Source: Bacillus sp. (in: firmicutes)
GTDB lineage: Bacteria > Bacillota > Clostridia > Lachnospirales > Lachnospiraceae
Assembly (NCBI GenBank): GCA_023666125.1
Contig: JAMPCN010000008.1
Span: 1 to 48,701 of the forward strand
Direction of reading: 5' to 3'
Length of the DNA stretch: 48,701 nt
Below are positions 8,815 through 17,093 of the stretch, piece after piece. The position numbers and the translations under genes were made by a program. The notes below the pieces were generated by a model, which ran no database searches, was not told where the DNA came from, and saw only the letters and a program-made list of their open reading frames with translations. Within the stretch, counting starts at the first letter, position 1; the number at the start of each line of letters is the position of its first letter.

Positions 8815-9820
8815 TTTCGTCACCTCCACCTCTGGAGATAACAATTTCTGCAGAATCTTCCAGTTTCCTGATAATATTTACTATCTTCTGCTGTGCTTCC
8901 TCTACGTCTTTCATACGCACAGGACCCATAAATTCCATATCTTCCTTAATCATAACGGCAAGACGTTTGGACAGGTTGTTAAAGATAGCGTTCTGCACTT
9001 CTTCGTTGGAACCTTTCAGGGCAATCGCCAAATCGCTGTTATCAACGTCACGCAGCACACGCTGGATTGCTCTGTCGTCCAGCAGCAGGATATCTTCGAA
9101 TACGAACATCTTCTTTCTGATTTCGTCCGCAAGTTCGGGTTCTTCGATTTCCAATGTTTCCATGATATGTTTTTCCGTACCACGGTCTACCGTATTCAAT
9201 ATTTCTACGACTGCATCGACACCGCCGACAATCGTGTAATCCTGATTGACTAAAGACGCCAGCTTTGATTCCAAAACTTTCTCCACCTCTTTGATGATAT
9301 CCGGACTCGTTCTGTCCATTACCGCAATACGCTTCGCCACATCCGCCTGTCTGTCGGGAGGAAGCGCGGAAATAATAAGGGCGGACTGCGCCGCTGATAA
9401 ATAAGATAAAATCAGGGCAATCGTCTGCGGATGCTCATCCTGTATAAAGTTAAGCAACTGCGATGGGTCGGTCTTTCTGACAAACTCGAACGGTTTTACC
9501 TGTAAGGAAGCCGTCAGCTTACCGATAACATCTCTTGCCTTATCCGCACCAAAGGATTTCTCCAATACGTCTTTCGCGTAGTTGATACCGCCCTCCGCAA
9601 TAAACTGCTGCGCCAGACACACTTGATAAAACTCTTCCAGCACCTCTTCTTTTACCTGCGGCGTAATCGTCCTTGTATTGGCAATTTCCAATGTAAGCTC
9701 TTCTATTTCTTCTTCTTTTAAATGTTTAAAAATATTGGCCGATTTTTCCGGTCCAAGACAAATCAGCAGAATAGCCGCTTTTTGCAGACCGGTAATTCTT
9801 TCTTCAGAACCTTTCGCCAT
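8804..9820 (-). CDS. fliG: Flagellar motor switch protein FliG
   Basis: FliG forms the cytoplasmic ring on FliF; its C-terminal domain meets the stator and makes torque. The N-terminal part gives LQKAAILLICLGPEKSANIFKHL. The middle armadillo domain has the EHPQ motif at residues 129-132. The C-terminal torque domain has DDRAIQRVLRDVDNSDLAIALKG with the conserved charged residues, then FMGPVRMKDVEEAQQKIV. At 338 residues it is full length. It starts 5 bp after fliF, its binding partner, and its last codons carry the ribosome-binding site of fliH. Confidence 0.97.
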   Translation of the reverse strand: MAKGSEERITGLQKAAILLICLGPEKSANIFKHLKEEEIEELTLEIANTRTITPQVKEEVLEEFYQVCLAQQFIAEGGINYAKDVLEKSFGADKARDVIGKLTASLQVKPFEFVRKTDPSQLLNFIQDEHPQTIALILSYLSAAQSALIISALPPDRQADVAKRIAVMDRTSPDIIKEVEKVLESKLASLVNQDYTIVGGVDAVVEILNTVDRGTEKHIMETLEIEEPELADEIRKKMFVFEDILLLDDRAIQRVLRDVDNSDLAIALKGSNEEVQNAIFNNLSKRLAVMIKEDMEFMGPVRMKDVEEAQQKIVNIIRKLEDSAEIVISRGGGDEIVV

Positions 9821-9825
9821 TGTTC

Positions 9826-11439
9826 TTACCCCCAGTCCTCATTAAGCCAGTTACGCAGCAGATTTGCCGCCGCTTCCGGATTTTCATCTACAAATTTACC
9901 GATTAATTTTCTTGTCTCAGATTCCTCTTCTAAGGAAATATCTGCAAGCTGGCTCTCCGGTGTAGACTGTAACAAGCTCTCCACCGAAAGTTCCTCTTCT
10001 TCCTCTTCGTGTTTCTCGCCCCGCATGCTTCTGAGTACAACAAAGGCAAGCAGCGCCAGAATAACGATAATGAGAATAATCTGCATGACATCCGTTGCGC
10101 TGATGCCGGAGCCTTCATCATCAAAGAAGACATTCTCACTATACGCAACAATCGCTATATTATCGGAATTGATACCGGTCGCCTTGGACACAACATCAAA
10201 TAAATCCTCGTCTACTTCCAGTTTTTCACGTTCCTGATTCGCAAGCTTGTATTCTTCCCATGTTACGGTATCTAACAGCCCCTGTCTGTCAACATCCTCC
10301 TCGCGGATGACATTATAGCGAATCATGGCAACGGATAGAGAAGACTGACCGTAATTAATCACGCCGGGAGTTGTCTCCGTATTGGTGATTTCCTCATTCG
10401 GCAGATAATCCCGTTCTTCTTCCGTCGTCTCCGAACTGGAATTGGCATTGTCCTCTAAGACATATGTAGTGCCGTCGTCTCCATTGGAGTCCGTTCCCGG
10501 AACGCCGCCGGTTCCGCTTTCGTTAATCGCACTGTACAGGGCTTCATGGCTTAATACGCCCTCTTCCCGACCTTCCGGTGCGGAGAAAGTATGGGTTGTC
10601 GTGGAACTCTTGGAAAAGTCCAGTACGAGATTGGTCGCTACCTCAATCGTATCAAATTCGTTCGTTCCCAGAAGAACCTGTTTTACCTCGTTTGTCACAA
10701 GCCGTTCCGCTTCCGCTTTTACGGAAAGCTGTGCGTTCGCCGTACCCGATACCGTATAGTTATCATCACCGGAGAAGAGCATATTGCTCTCCGTATCCAT
10801 AATAACGATATTATTGGTTGTCATATTGCCGATTCCCGTTGCAATGGAACGCGCGATGGATGCCGCGCTCTCCGGCGAGAGTTCATCCCGCAGCTCCAAA
10901 GTCACGGTACAGTGCGATTCTTTATCGGAATCAATCAGCGTACCGGTATTCTCCGGGATATTCAGCATGACCGTAGCGCTCTTAACCGCCTCTAAAGGCT
11001 CTAATATATTATCTTCTATATATTTCTCCAGATAATATACATATTCTCTCTGCTTATCGGACTCCGTAGTGGAAAATCCGCCGCTTGTTACATTGTCGAT
11101 ACTCCAACCGGCCGTCCTGATATTGTTGGAACCTAATAAAAGGATCGCGTCCGACTGCTGGCTTTTCAAAATACGAAATTCCAACCCGTCGTCGGAAATC
11201 GTATAGGTCAGTCCCTCTCCCTCAAGTAAATCTCTGACATCCGCTGCCTGCGTCGTATCCTCGCAGTTTTTTAACAGTACATACTGAGGACGGTTTAATA
11301 CGGTAACCATAATCGCGATTGCTAATATAACCGCCGCAATCACCATGACAATTAAGGTCTTCTGCTTCGTCGTAAAGCGGTTCCACCACTCTAATATTCG
11401 ATTGGCTAATTCCTTTAATTTTTCTAACAATTTATCCAC
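9826..11439 (-). CDS. fliF: Flagellar MS-ring protein FliF
   Basis: FliF builds the membrane MS ring on which the rod and switch are assembled. There are two membrane segments, at about residues 28-48 (TLIVMVIAAVILAIAIMV) and near residue 450 (MQIILIIVILALLAFVVL). Between them lie the ring-building motifs, including YVLLKNCEDTTQAADVRDLLEGEGLTY and the SATVMLNIPE region. The cytoplasmic end (LIGKFVDENPEAAANLLRNWLNED) is the FliG-binding peptide. The start is GTG 11439, preceded by AAGGAGAAA. A Ser/Thr/Glu-rich stretch in the periplasmic loop around residue 310-350 is common in the family. Confidence 0.96.
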   Translation of the reverse strand: MDKLLEKLKELANRILEWWNRFTTKQKTLIVMVIAAVILAIAIMVTVLNRPQYVLLKNCEDTTQAADVRDLLEGEGLTYTISDDGLEFRILKSQQSDAILLLGSNNIRTAGWSIDNVTSGGFSTTESDKQREYVYYLEKYIEDNILEPLEAVKSATVMLNIPENTGTLIDSDKESHCTVTLELRDELSPESAASIARSIATGIGNMTTNNIVIMDTESNMLFSGDDNYTVSGTANAQLSVKAEAERLVTNEVKQVLLGTNEFDTIEVATNLVLDFSKSSTTTHTFSAPEGREEGVLSHEALYSAINESGTGGVPGTDSNGDDGTTYVLEDNANSSSETTEEERDYLPNEEITNTETTPGVINYGQSSLSVAMIRYNVIREEDVDRQGLLDTVTWEEYKLANQEREKLEVDEDLFDVVSKATGINSDNIAIVAYSENVFFDDEGSGISATDVMQIILIIVILALLAFVVLRSMRGEKHEEEEEELSVESLLQSTPESQLADISLEEESETRKLIGKFVDENPEAAANLLRNWLNEDWG

Positions 11440-11477
11440 AGCAACTATTTCTCCTTAAGTAATTCCGCCATATGCAG

Positions 11478-11804
11478 TTAAATCTGCATCTGCATGATTT
11501 CCTTATAAGCGTCCAACAGTTTATCCCTTATGGCAACAGTGTACTGTAATGCGGTTGATGCCTTCTGTAATGCGATTGATAAATCATGCGTATTCTCGGT
11601 TTCTCCAAGCGCCCACTTGATTTCTTCATTCTCCGCATCAGAAAGGTAATTATTGGTCGTATTGATATTGTCAATGGCGGTACTTAAAAGATTATTAAAA
11701 CTCTTATCCGTATATGTATCCACCTTTGTGGTCGGCGCCGCTTTTGCCGCTTCTTTCACCGCGCCGGATGATACGTTATATAATGCGGTAATATCTAAAG
11801 CCAT
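11478..11804 (-). CDS. fliE: Flagellar hook-basal body protein FliE
   Basis: FliE joins the MS ring to the proximal rod and is one of the first proteins exported. The 108-residue protein has the family's C-terminal half: INTTNNYLSDAENEEIKWALGETENTHDLSIALQKAST, then YTVAIRDKLLDAYKEIMQMQI. The motif NTHDLSIALQKA with the end K-E-I-M-x-M is diagnostic. It stands between flgC and fliF, as in Bacillus. Confidence 0.95.
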   Translation of the reverse strand: MALDITALYNVSSGAVKEAAKAAPTTKVDTYTDKSFNNLLSTAIDNINTTNNYLSDAENEEIKWALGETENTHDLSIALQKASTALQYTVAIRDKLLDAYKEIMQMQI

Positions 11805-11863
11805 ATGATTGTCCTCCGGTATTCCCTTTTACGTTATTCTATATGCAGTATTCTTCACTATTT

Positions 11864-12310
11864 CTAATTGTTCAATATCTCAAGTCCCCGTGCCGCAATA
11901 TTCTTGCTCGCCGTAAAAGCCGTCGAGTTTGCCTCGTATGCGCGGCTGGCGTCAATCAGGTTCGTCATTTCCGTTATGGTGCTGACGTTCGGATACGTCA
12001 CATAACCGTTCTCGTCCGCATCAGGATGCGCCGGGTCATAAACCATCTTCATTTCCGTCCATTCGTCTTCATATACTCCCGTCACTTTCACGCCGGTTCC
12101 CGAATAACGGTCACGCGCCGCGTTCAACACATGACGGAAAGGCGTTTGAGAATTTTTTTCTTCAAACACCACTACTTTTCTGCGGTACGGCGTGCCGTCT
12201 TCGGTACGGGTCGTCTCCGCGTTCGCTATATTCTCTGCAATAATGTCCATACGGTAGCGTTCTGCCGTCATACCGGAGGAATTAATGTCAAATGCTGAAA
12301 AAATTCCCAT
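11864..12310 (-). CDS. flgC: Flagellar basal-body rod protein FlgC
   Basis: FlgC is a proximal rod subunit. The N-terminal domain (SAFDINSSGMTAERYRMDIIAENIANAETTRTEDGTPYRRK) and the C-terminal helix (MTNLIDASRAYEANSTAFTASKNIAARGLEIL) are both typical, as is YVTYPNVSTITEM before the last helix. At 148 residues it is full length. It begins 18 bp after flgB. Confidence 0.96.
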   Translation of the reverse strand: MGIFSAFDINSSGMTAERYRMDIIAENIANAETTRTEDGTPYRRKVVVFEEKNSQTPFRHVLNAARDRYSGTGVKVTGVYEDEWTEMKMVYDPAHPDADENGYVTYPNVSTITEMTNLIDASRAYEANSTAFTASKNIAARGLEILNN

Positions 12311-12328
12311 TACTCAAATCTCCTTTTC

Positions 12329-12727
12329 TTATTTCATCACAGCCTGTAAATTCCTGAATTCCTGTGTAATGCTCATCTGTAAACCCTGATAGGTAATCTG
12401 GTTCTTTGCCAGATATACGCCTTCCGTATCGACATCCACGTTATTGCCGTCAAGACGGTAGGAAAAACCCGCATAGTCCGTGTAACATACCGGGCTTAAG
12501 TGGTTTGTTTTCAAATCGGACACTTTCGCATCCATTGATTTATATCTGGATTTTCTAAGCGCAATGGCAAGCTGATTCTCAAAGTCCACATCCTGTCTCT
12601 TATAGCCCGGCGTGTCCACATTCGCAAGGTTATTGCTGATGGCATCGTTACGCATCCAGGAAGCGTCCGCCGCCTTATCCAGTACATTTACATAATCAAA
12701 TACATTCGTGTTTAATAAGGAACTCAT
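12329..12727 (-). CDS. flgB: Flagellar basal-body rod protein FlgB
   Basis: FlgB is a proximal rod subunit and the first gene of this flagellar operon. It shows LDKAADASWMRNDAISNNLANVDTPGYKRQDVDFE, the rod-protein N-terminal domain, and ends QMSITQEFRNLQAVMK. The frame extends upstream to an ATG at 12760, but I choose ATG 12727 because the protein then begins MSSLLNTNVF as rod proteins do. A GGGGTG site lies just before it, and the upstream codons overlap the promoter area. Confidence 0.95.
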   Translation of the reverse strand: MSSLLNTNVFDYVNVLDKAADASWMRNDAISNNLANVDTPGYKRQDVDFENQLAIALRKSRYKSMDAKVSDLKTNHLSPVCYTDYAGFSYRLDGNNVDVDTEGVYLAKNQITYQGLQMSITQEFRNLQAVMK

Positions 12728-12765
12728 AATCACACCCCATCCATTATAATAAAAATCCATAAACT

Positions 12766-12794
12766 ATTATAAAGTCATTCTGTCAAAATTACAA
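12766..12794 (-). promoter_or_regulatory. SigA-type promoter of the flgB flagellar operon
   Basis: On the minus strand TTGTAA (12794-12789) is followed after 17 bases by a perfect TATAAT (12771-12766), about 40 bases before the flgB ATG. A TTGACA lies between the two boxes and could pair with TTTATG 17 bases further on as an alternative. No SigD-type motif was seen, so the early flagellar genes look to be under the housekeeping sigma factor. Confidence 0.6.
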
Positions 12795-12827
12795 GACAAA
12801 AGCGAAAAAAATAAATGGAAAAAAAGT

Positions 12828-13613
12828 TTACGCCCTGTTCTGCTCCTTTAATTTCTCCACTTCTTCAAAGACAACATCATTTAAAACTTTGATATATGTG
12901 CCTTTCATACCCGAAGAACGGGATTCAATAACGCCTGCGCTTTCAAATTTGCGAAGGGCGTTTACGATCACGGAACGGGTAATTCCCACTTTATCCGCAA
13001 TTTTACTTGCCACGAGGATGCCCTCCATGCCTCCCAGTTCGTCAAAAATATGGGTAATCGCTTCCATTTCGGAAAAAGAGAGCGTACCGATTGCCGATTT
13101 GACAACCGCAACTTTTCTGTTTTCCTCCGCGTTTTCTTCATTCACCGCCCGAAGCATCTCTAAGCCTACGACCGTCGTACCGTACTCGCACAGTATAATG
13201 TCGTCGATATCGTACTGCTCCCCGCATTTATAGATAAAAAGCGTACCGAGGCGTTCGCCGGAAATTTCAATCGGCGTAATGACCGCCCGGAACTTCTTCG
13301 TATCGATATTTTCAAATCCCAGCGTTTCCAAATTGACATTTTCTTTCGTGGAAAGCACGGCAAGAAGCCTTTCGTTTAACATCGGGTCGATAAAGCCGCC
13401 CACATGCTGCACAATAAGCTCCGTCAGCGATTCAGCGCCGTTCCAGTCGCCTACGCCGAGTACCTTTCCTTTTTTGCTGATTACCAAAACATTGGATGTT
13501 AAAATCTCCTTTAGAACATTGCATATGTCGTTAAACACTACCTTGCCTGAATTGTTATTATGCAGAAGTTTCCCTATTTTTCTGGTCTTATCTAATAATT
13601 GTACGCTCCCCAT
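12828..13613 (-). CDS. codY: GTP-sensing global transcription regulator CodY
   Basis: CodY represses amino-acid, motility and competence genes when GTP and branched-chain amino acids are plentiful. The N-terminal ligand-binding GAF domain opens VQLLDKTRKIGKLLHNN, close to the family start. The C-terminal winged-helix DNA-binding domain carries LVASKIADKVGITRSVIVNALRKFESAGVIESRS, the most conserved CodY segment. At 261 residues it is full length. It stands immediately before flgB, as in Bacillus subtilis, where CodY binds the flagellar operon promoter. That makes local control of the flagellar genes by CodY plausible, though I did not identify a clear CodY box. Confidence 0.97.
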   Translation of the reverse strand: MGSVQLLDKTRKIGKLLHNNNSGKVVFNDICNVLKEILTSNVLVISKKGKVLGVGDWNGAESLTELIVQHVGGFIDPMLNERLLAVLSTKENVNLETLGFENIDTKKFRAVITPIEISGERLGTLFIYKCGEQYDIDDIILCEYGTTVVGLEMLRAVNEENAEENRKVAVVKSAIGTLSFSEMEAITHIFDELGGMEGILVASKIADKVGITRSVIVNALRKFESAGVIESRSSGMKGTYIKVLNDVVFEEVEKLKEQNRA

Positions 13614-13679
13614 CGCTCCTCGCCTTTCAACAGCATATTATATCCTATGATGGCGCCTGTATTTTACAGGCATACGCAT

Positions 13680-13708
13680 ATTCTAACATAATTTTTTCGC
13701 GTTTTCAA
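13680..13708 (-). promoter_or_regulatory. Promoter of codY
   Basis: On the minus strand TTGAAA (13708-13703) and TAGAAT (13685-13680) are 17 bases apart. A 7-bp stem (GCCTGTA / TACAGGC, 13655-13671) lies at the expected start of the transcript, and the codY ATG is some 60 bases further on. codY can therefore be expressed separately from topA. Confidence 0.55.
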
Positions 13709-13712
13709 CGTA

Positions 13713-13747
13713 AATTGTATGAATTTTGGCACAATATTCATACAATT
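13713..13747. promoter_or_regulatory. Perfect 12-bp inverted repeat upstream of codY
   Basis: AATTGTATGAAT (13713-13724) and its exact complement ATTCATACAATT (13736-13747) enclose 11 bases. The centre lies about 25 bases upstream of the -35 box of codY and about 40 bases after the topA stop codon. It may be a binding site for a dimeric regulator or an AT-rich hairpin ending topA transcripts. The lack of GC pairs and of a long T run makes a strong terminator less likely. Confidence 0.5.
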
Positions 13748-13770
13748 ATTGGAATTGTAGGAAATAATAC

Positions 13771-15852
13771 TTAATGCACGGCCTCCTGTGGCTGCGGCGT
13801 CTCTACATAACCGCAGTTTTCGTCCGCACACACTAACTTATTTCCTTTTTCCAGCATAATGGAGCCGCATCTTTGGCATTTTTTATCGACGGGCTTTTGC
13901 CATACCATAAAATCGCACTGTGGATTGTCGATACAGCCGTAATACTTTCTCCCCTTTTTCGTCTTCTTTAAAACGATATCCCTGCCGCATTTCGGGCAGG
14001 CAACGCCGATTTTTTCAAAATAGGGTTTGGTATTGCGGCACTCCGGAAAGCCCGGACATGCGAGGAAGCGTCCGTGCGGGCCATATTTAATCACCATCTG
14101 CCTGCCGCAGTTTTCACAGACCTCATCCGACACTTCATCGGCAATTTCCACTTCCTCAAGTTCTTTCTCCGCCTTTTCCACGGCCTGTGCCAAATCCGGA
14201 TAGAAATTGGAAATAACGGTCTTCCATTTCACGTTGCCGTCCGCAACGGCGTCCAAAAGCGCCTCCATGGTCGCCGTAAAGTTGACGTCTACAATAGAAG
14301 GAAAAGCTTCTTTCATAATATGGTTCACAATCTCGCCAAGTTCCGTCACGTAGAGATTTTTATTCTCCTTTACAATATAGCGTCTCGCTAAAATCGTCGT
14401 AATCGTGGGCGCATAGGTACTCGGGCGTCCGATGCCGAGTTCTTCTAAGGCGCGCACCAAAGACGCCTCCGTGTAATGCGGCGCAGGCTGGGTAAAGTGC
14501 TGCTTTTCATCAAACGAATCGAAAGTAAGCCGCGTATTTTTATCAATGCCCTTTACTAACGTATTGCTCTCTTCTTTTTCGTCCTCATCATGATAAACGC
14601 TTAAAAAGCCGTCAAATTTTACTTTGGACGCCGCTACCGTAAAACGATGCCCCACAGCGTCAATTTTTACGGAAGTTGTCTCATAGATTGCGGGCGTCAT
14701 ACGGCTTGCCACAAACCGTCTCCAAATCAACTGATAGAGGCGGAACTGGTCTCGCGATAAGGAATCCTTTAATATGGCGGGCGTATTGGCAATATCCGTA
14801 GGACGGATGGCTTCATGCGCATCCTGTATCTTTTGTCCGCCTTTTTTCTCATTGACGGCATCAGCCGTATAAGCCTTACCGTAATTTGCGTCAATATATT
14901 CTTTCGCCGCCGCCTGCGCTTCCTCCGATATCCGCACGGAGTCCGTACGCAGATAGGTAATGACGCCGACCGTGCCGCTTCCCTTAATGTCAATGCCCTC
15001 GTATAACTGCTGCGCCAGACGCATGGTTTTCTGCGTGGAAAAATTCAACAGTTTGCTCGCTTCCTGCTGCAATGTGGAAGTCGTAAAAGGCAGCGGCGCC
15101 TTTTTCGTCCGCTCGCCGGTTTTTACGTCGCTTACCTGATATTTTGCATTTTTTAAGTCTTTTTCTATTTTTTCCAACTGCTCTTTCGAGGAAATTTCCT
15201 GTTTCTGTTTCGTCGTTCCGTAATATTTCGCCACAAGAGGCTTTTTCTCTCCCGGAATGGTAAATGCCGCGTCCAGTGTCCAGTATTCCTCCGGAATAAA
15301 GGCGTTAATCTCCTCTTCCCTGTCGCAGATAATCCTAAGCGCGACAGACTGTACGCGCCCCGCACTTAAGCCCCTTTTTACCTTTGCCCATAAAAGCGGG
15401 GAAATCTTATAGCCCACCATACGGTCAAGACAGCGCCTTGCCTGCTGTGCATCCACTAAATCCATATCTATTTCACGGGCGTTTTTTAACGACTCCTTTA
15501 CCGCATTTTTCGTAATCTCATTAAAGGTGATGCGGTATACTTTCTTACCCTCTAATTTCAGCGCATGTAATAAATGCCAGGAAATAGCCTCTCCCTCACG
15601 GTCGGGGTCAGTTGCCAGATAGATTTTCTCTGCTTTTTTCACTTCTTTACGAAGAGTGGCCAGAATATCTCCTTTGCCTCTTATCGTAATGTATTTCGGT
15701 TCAAAGTCATGTTCGACGTCGATGCCGAGCTGGCTCCTTGGTAAGTCGCGCACATGTCCGTTACTCGCCGCAACTTCATAATTTGCTCCCAGAAATTTCT
15801 TAATTGTCTTTACTTTCGCCGGCGACTCCACAATCACCAAATATTTTGCCAT
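13771..15852 (-). CDS. topA: DNA topoisomerase I (type IA)
   Basis: TopA relaxes negative supercoils by cutting one strand through a tyrosine link. The TOPRIM domain starts at the N terminus (YLVIVESPAKVKTIKKFLG) and has the metal-binding TDPDRE at residues 81-86. The catalytic Tyr300 lies in VGVITYLRTDSVRIS. Three C-terminal zinc ribbons of the CxxC...CxxxxxC type follow: CENCG, CPKCG and CQRCG. At 693 residues it has the normal length. It follows dprA, as in Bacillus, but here codY comes next, without the trmFO, xerC and clpQY genes found between them in that organism. Confidence 0.97.
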   Translation of the reverse strand: MAKYLVIVESPAKVKTIKKFLGANYEVAASNGHVRDLPRSQLGIDVEHDFEPKYITIRGKGDILATLRKEVKKAEKIYLATDPDREGEAISWHLLHALKLEGKKVYRITFNEITKNAVKESLKNAREIDMDLVDAQQARRCLDRMVGYKISPLLWAKVKRGLSAGRVQSVALRIICDREEEINAFIPEEYWTLDAAFTIPGEKKPLVAKYYGTTKQKQEISSKEQLEKIEKDLKNAKYQVSDVKTGERTKKAPLPFTTSTLQQEASKLLNFSTQKTMRLAQQLYEGIDIKGSGTVGVITYLRTDSVRISEEAQAAAKEYIDANYGKAYTADAVNEKKGGQKIQDAHEAIRPTDIANTPAILKDSLSRDQFRLYQLIWRRFVASRMTPAIYETTSVKIDAVGHRFTVAASKVKFDGFLSVYHDEDEKEESNTLVKGIDKNTRLTFDSFDEKQHFTQPAPHYTEASLVRALEELGIGRPSTYAPTITTILARRYIVKENKNLYVTELGEIVNHIMKEAFPSIVDVNFTATMEALLDAVADGNVKWKTVISNFYPDLAQAVEKAEKELEEVEIADEVSDEVCENCGRQMVIKYGPHGRFLACPGFPECRNTKPYFEKIGVACPKCGRDIVLKKTKKGRKYYGCIDNPQCDFMVWQKPVDKKCQRCGSIMLEKGNKLVCADENCGYVETPQPQEAVH

Positions 15853-15917
15853 AGTAATTCCTCATTTCTGATATCTGTCTGCTCTATCTATAAACCATTT
15901 TATTATTAACGTGAATC

Positions 15918-15946
15918 ACTATACACTATATTGGAAGCAGTTGCAA
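15918..15946 (-). promoter_or_regulatory. Promoter of topA
   Basis: On the minus strand TTGCAA (15946-15941) and TATAGT (15923-15918) are exactly 17 bases apart. The pair lies in the 100-bp gap between dprA and topA and ends about 65 bases before the topA ATG. A second TATAGT immediately upstream shares the sequence but has poor spacing. Confidence 0.6.
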
Positions 15947-15953
15947 GAAAAAT

Positions 15954-17093
15954 TTATTTTCCTATTTTCATAAAATAACTGTTTCCTATCTGTTTGACCC
16001 ATCCGTCCAAGCTCAATTTTATCAACTGGTTCATAATCTCCGTCAGGGAAATATCGCGCTTTGAATAAAGTAACATGCGTTCTTTTATTTTTTCCAAAGA
16101 CTGCGGCGTATCATCCAGATTTTGTAAAATATCCGCCTGTATACCGGATAAGAGAGGCTCCGTTGCGGAAATATGTTCCATTTTCCCCGTCAGGGCATGG
16201 AGCATTTCCTCCGGCGAGAGCGCAACCTGCGCCCCCTGCTGCAATAAACGGTTGCATCCCTCGCTAAGAGCCTCGTTTATCCTGCCCGGTACGGCATATA
16301 CGTCCTTTCCCTGTTCCAATGCCATATCAACGGTAATCAGCGTGCCGCTGCGGTTTTTGGCCTCCACGACCAGCACAGCGTCGGACAAGGCGCTGATAAT
16401 GCGGTTACGCGGCGGAAAAAGGCTGCTTTTGGGAAGCGTGCCGGGAACATATTCCGAACAGACGCCTCCGCTTTCACAAAGCATGTCGTATAACTTCCGG
16501 TTTTCTTTCGGATAACAGATATCCACGCCGCAGCCCATAACGCCGAGGGAATAACCGCCTGCCGTAAGCGCGCCGAACTGCCCGATACCGTCTATGCCTC
16601 TCGCCATGCCGCTTATAATCTGCACCCCCTTCGACGCCAGTTTTTCGCCAAACCGCTGCGCCATGCGCCTGCCGTACTCCGAACAGCTTCTCGCGCCGAT
16701 AATGGCCACGCCGGGGCTTCTCCTGTCCGGCAGCTTTCCCCTAAAATAGAGTCCGTACGGGGCGTCCGGAATATGGACGAGCCTTTCCGGATAATCCGCA
16801 TGTCCGATACAGGTAAAATGTATCTGTTTTTGCATAAGCGTCTCGTATGCCTCCCATACGCCTCTTTTTCTTTTATCATCAACAATCTTTTGCGCCAGTT
16901 CCTTTCCTCTCGGATACGCCGTAAGATACCCCGTCAGCTCTTCCATGGACAAATCATGTATTTTATCAGGCGTTTTGGCATGTGTAAGCAGCATCTTTAT
17001 CGTTTTCGAGCCAACGCCCGGAATGCTGTAGAGCCAATGGGCATATGGAAGCATCTTATCCGTTATTTGCTTTTGCGTTTCTTCTATTATCAT
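15954..17093 (-). CDS. dprA: DNA-processing protein DprA (Smf)
   Basis: DprA binds incoming single-stranded DNA in natural transformation and loads RecA. It is widespread also in species not known to take up DNA. There is a helix-hairpin-helix-like start at about residues 20-60. The Rossmann-like domain carries GARSCSEYG (133-141) and SGMARGIDG (161-169), followed by MGCGVDICYP and SGTLITVDMALEQGKDVYAVPG. A winged-helix-like end (LTEIMNQLIKLSLDGWVKQIGNSYF) completes it. Its ATG overlaps the comM stop by 4 bp, indicating coupled translation. Confidence 0.95.
   Translation of the reverse strand: MIIEETQKQITDKMLPYAHWLYSIPGVGSKTIKMLLTHAKTPDKIHDLSMEELTGYLTAYPRGKELAQKIVDDKRKRGVWEAYETLMQKQIHFTCIGHADYPERLVHIPDAPYGLYFRGKLPDRRSPGVAIIGARSCSEYGRRMAQRFGEKLASKGVQIISGMARGIDGIGQFGALTAGGYSLGVMGCGVDICYPKENRKLYDMLCESGGVCSEYVPGTLPKSSLFPPRNRIISALSDAVLVVEAKNRSGTLITVDMALEQGKDVYAVPGRINEALSEGCNRLLQQGAQVALSPEEMLHALTGKMEHISATEPLLSGIQADILQNLDDTPQSLEKIKERMLLYSKRDISLTEIMNQLIKLSLDGWVKQIGNSYFMKIGK

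Noticed and set aside
12728-12760. ATG 12760 as start of FlgB
   Set aside because: The eleven extra residues are not rod-protein-like and lie within the promoter and leader; ATG 12727 has a ribosome-binding site.
12728-12827. SigD (flagellar sigma) promoter before flgB
   Set aside because: No TAAA-15-GCCGATAT-like pair was found; the boxes present fit the housekeeping sigma factor.
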